DNA from: Pseudomonas botevensis
GTDB lineage: Bacteria; Pseudomonadota; Gammaproteobacteria; Pseudomonadales; Pseudomonadaceae
DNA: 64,000 nucleotides
Assembly: GCF_019145475.1 (NCBI RefSeq)
Contig: NZ_JAHTKI010000002.1
Coordinates: forward strand, 248,001-312,000
Direction: 5' to 3'
Shown here: positions 62,523-64,000 of the stretch, one piece after another
Layout: each line of letters starts with the position of its first letter
Numbering within the stretch: the stretch's first letter is position 1
Program-made: the position numbers and the translations under genes
Notes under the pieces: generated by a model
The model's input: only the letters and a program-made list of their open reading frames with translations
What the model was told of the DNA's origin: nothing
Database searches by the model: none

Positions 62523-64000
62523 CGCAGTAAGACGTAATCGTTCTTGTCAAAGCGTCCGCTCAACACCGGCTGCAATGAACCCAAAGGCGTGTCCTTCAGG
62601 GCCTTGAAGTCATTGAGATCCATCATCAGCCACGCCGGGCCGTGCAGCGCTTCGAGCTCCTGAATGGATTCGCTGAACTGCGGTTGCAGGTCCTGGCCGA
62701 TATTGACCATGAACTTGATCGCCTTGGCGTCTTTGCCCATGCCATGCAGCACCAGCGGCGCGGGGTTGCGCTGAACTTCGGCGAACGCCGCCTGGCTGAA
62801 CGCCTGTGTGTCGTACAGGCGCCGTTCCACCGGTTCGAACACCAGCACATACATCGACCAGACCGCCAGCACCGCGCTCAGCGCCAGGACTTCGGCACGC
62901 CAGCGCGGCATGAACAGCCGCGACAACGCCAGCACTTGCAAGGCGTTGAGCACCACCAGCACCAGGGTCAGATCAGCCAGCGCCTCGGGAAAACGTTGCC
63001 GTGCCACCAACAGCCCGACCGCCAACAATCCCGGAGTCACCAGCCATAGACTCTGAATCCCCACGCGCAACCAGCCGAACAACCGGCCGTGCAGCACCTG
63101 AAACGGATACGCCGCGATGATAGCCGCCATGGGCAGCATCGGCAGCAGATAGCGGGCCTTTTTTGCCTGCGGGATCGACAGGCCGACCATCACGATCAAC
63201 CCGGCCGCCGCGCAATATTGCACCAGACGCAGGGCTGGGCCGCGCTGGCGGGGTTTGCTCAGCCACGCCGTCGCCAGGGCCAGCAGGGCCAACGGATATG
63301 CCAGCGCGTAGTTGCCCAGGGAACTGGTGAAGTAATACAGCGAACCGCTGACGCCTTCGCTGCCGTCCATGCGTCCCATGAACTGCATGCGAATCACGTC
63401 CGCGCGAAAGGCCGGACCGCCGCTGAGGTCCGCCAGCCACAACAGCAGGCCGACGCACGCCGCCAGCAGCACCGCTGCCAACGCGCCAAAGGTCCAGAAC
63501 CGCGACCACTGGCGATCCAGCAGGTAATAGCTGCACAGCATGCCGGTCGGCACGACGAGACCGATGGGGCCGCGAATGCCGAAGCCCAGCAGCAACAGAA
63601 CGAAGACCAGCGGCCAGCGCCGGCCGGCGCCGAAGTGATCGTGGGCGTAACCGAGGTAGAACACCGCAAACGCCACGGCGGCCAGCATCAGGTCCTGAGA
63701 CACCGCTCGCACTTCGGTGATGAAGGTGATCGAGAGCGTCAGCATCGCGATGCTGAGCCATGCCCAGCGTTGCGAATGGGGTGCCAGCAAGCGATACATC
63801 AACGTCACGATCAGCGCCCCGGCGAGCGCACTGGGTAGCCACGCCGCCAGGCTGTTGACTGCGCCGAACGGCAACGACAACAGCCAGACAAACAGCGTCG
63901 ACAGCGCCGAATAATCGGCATACGGCTGACCGTAGGTGGTGGGGAAAACCGTCGGCCCGTGCCGCAGCATCTCCTGGGCGAACAGCACGAAGCGCGAATC
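62507..64000 (-). CDS. ArnT-like membrane glycosyltransferase (GT39/GT83), 5' end missing
   Basis: Runs off the right edge; 497 codons are visible, beginning DSRFVLFAQEMLRHG. About ten TM segments then a C-terminal soluble domain (about the last 130 residues: VLHGMGKDAKAIKFMVNIGQ, WLMMDLNDFKALKDTPLG, DKNDYVLLRLGSF). TTYGQPYADYSALSTLFVWL is the conserved periplasmic loop after TM1 region in ArnT-type enzymes, which use polyprenyl-phosphate sugars to modify lipid A or other surface glycans. The acceptor is unknown. Confidence 0.82.
   Translation of the reverse strand, partial: DSRFVLFAQEMLRHGPTVFPTTYGQPYADYSALSTLFVWLLSLPFGAVNSLAAWLPSALAGALIVTLMYRLLAPHSQRWAWLSIAMLTLSITFITEVRAVSQDLMLAAVAFAVFYLGYAHDHFGAGRRWPLVFVLLLLGFGIRGPIGLVVPTGMLCSYYLLDRQWSRFWTFGALAAVLLAACVGLLLWLADLSGGPAFRADVIRMQFMGRMDGSEGVSGSLYYFTSSLGNYALAYPLALLALATAWLSKPRQRGPALRLVQYCAAAGLIVMVGLSIPQAKKARYLLPMLPMAAIIAAYPFQVLHGRLFGWLRVGIQSLWLVTPGLLAVGLLVARQRFPEALADLTLVLVVLNALQVLALSRLFMPRWRAEVLALSAVLAVWSMYVLVFEPVERRLYDTQAFSQAAFAEVQRNPAPLVLHGMGKDAKAIKFMVNIGQDLQPQFSESIQELEALHGPAWLMMDLNDFKALKDTPLGSLQPVLSGRFDKNDYVLLRLGSF

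Overview
The window looks like a stretch of chromosome from a fluorescent-group Pseudomonas (P. fluorescens/koreensis type). I infer this from the high G+C content, the dense genes in short operons, the scattered Pseudomonas REP elements (core GGGAGCGGGCTTGCYCGCGAA), and a 2-ketogluconate operon with two exact PtxS operators. No rRNA, tRNA, CRISPR array, prophage or insertion sequence was seen.

Layout. 0-4 kb: end of a VOC protein, then a glycerate/sugar-acid locus (MFS carrier, CdaR-type activator, glycerate 2-kinase). 4.4-7.3 kb: a chemoreceptor and an AruH-type arginine:pyruvate transaminase without AruI beside it. 7.3-12.6 kb: ptxS-kguE-kguK-kguT-kguD for 2-ketogluconate catabolism. 12.7-15 kb: AraC regulator with LysE exporter, and a DUF1345 membrane protein. 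15-21.6 kb: RND efflux pump (adaptor plus permease, no outer-membrane channel) divergent from an RstAB-like two-component system. 21.7-30.5 kb: PncA, a TPR/ECF-sigma/anti-sigma operon, a methyltransferase, a dienoyl-CoA isomerase, NudC, a TauE exporter, a TetR/DUF1348 pair and PssA. 30.6-34.8 kb: efeUOB plus efeM iron uptake with a Fur box. 35-44.4 kb: two converging acyl-CoA catabolic operons. The first has a CoA ligase, SDR, thiolase, acyl-CoA dehydrogenase and enoyl-CoA hydratase. The second has an acyl-CoA dehydrogenase and a 3-hydroxyisobutyryl-CoA hydrolase. Together they suggest branched-chain or short-chain acyl-CoA breakdown.

44.8-50.6 kb: a basic-amino-acid ABC importer with an Lrp regulator, followed by a CtlX-type citrulline hydrolase translationally coupled to an AstA-type succinyltransferase. 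The order suggests uptake of citrulline (or arginine) and its entry into the AST route as succinyl-ornithine. 51.4-61.3 kb: the most unusual region. A LysR regulator diverges from an eight-gene set coding for an ArgH-family lyase, a one-permease polar amino acid ABC importer, two PuuE/PgdA-like NodB-fold proteins (one lacking a metal-ligand His), an MmgE/PrpD protein and an MFS carrier. MmgE/PrpD includes iminodisuccinate epimerase, and the ArgH superfamily includes C-N lyases acting on N-substituted aspartates. This may therefore be an undescribed pathway for such compounds. The window ends with a GNAT acetyltransferase, a ParE/RHH toxin-antitoxin pair and a truncated membrane glycosyltransferase.

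Non-coding structure. There are at least ten REP-type sites. A separate composite repeat of about 160-200 bp has ends of the CCCTCTCCC/GGGAGAGGG type, with two full copies (about 41.9 and 55.8 kb) and two solo ends (about 0.2 and 21.7 kb). One solo end supplies the last codons of the VOC gene.
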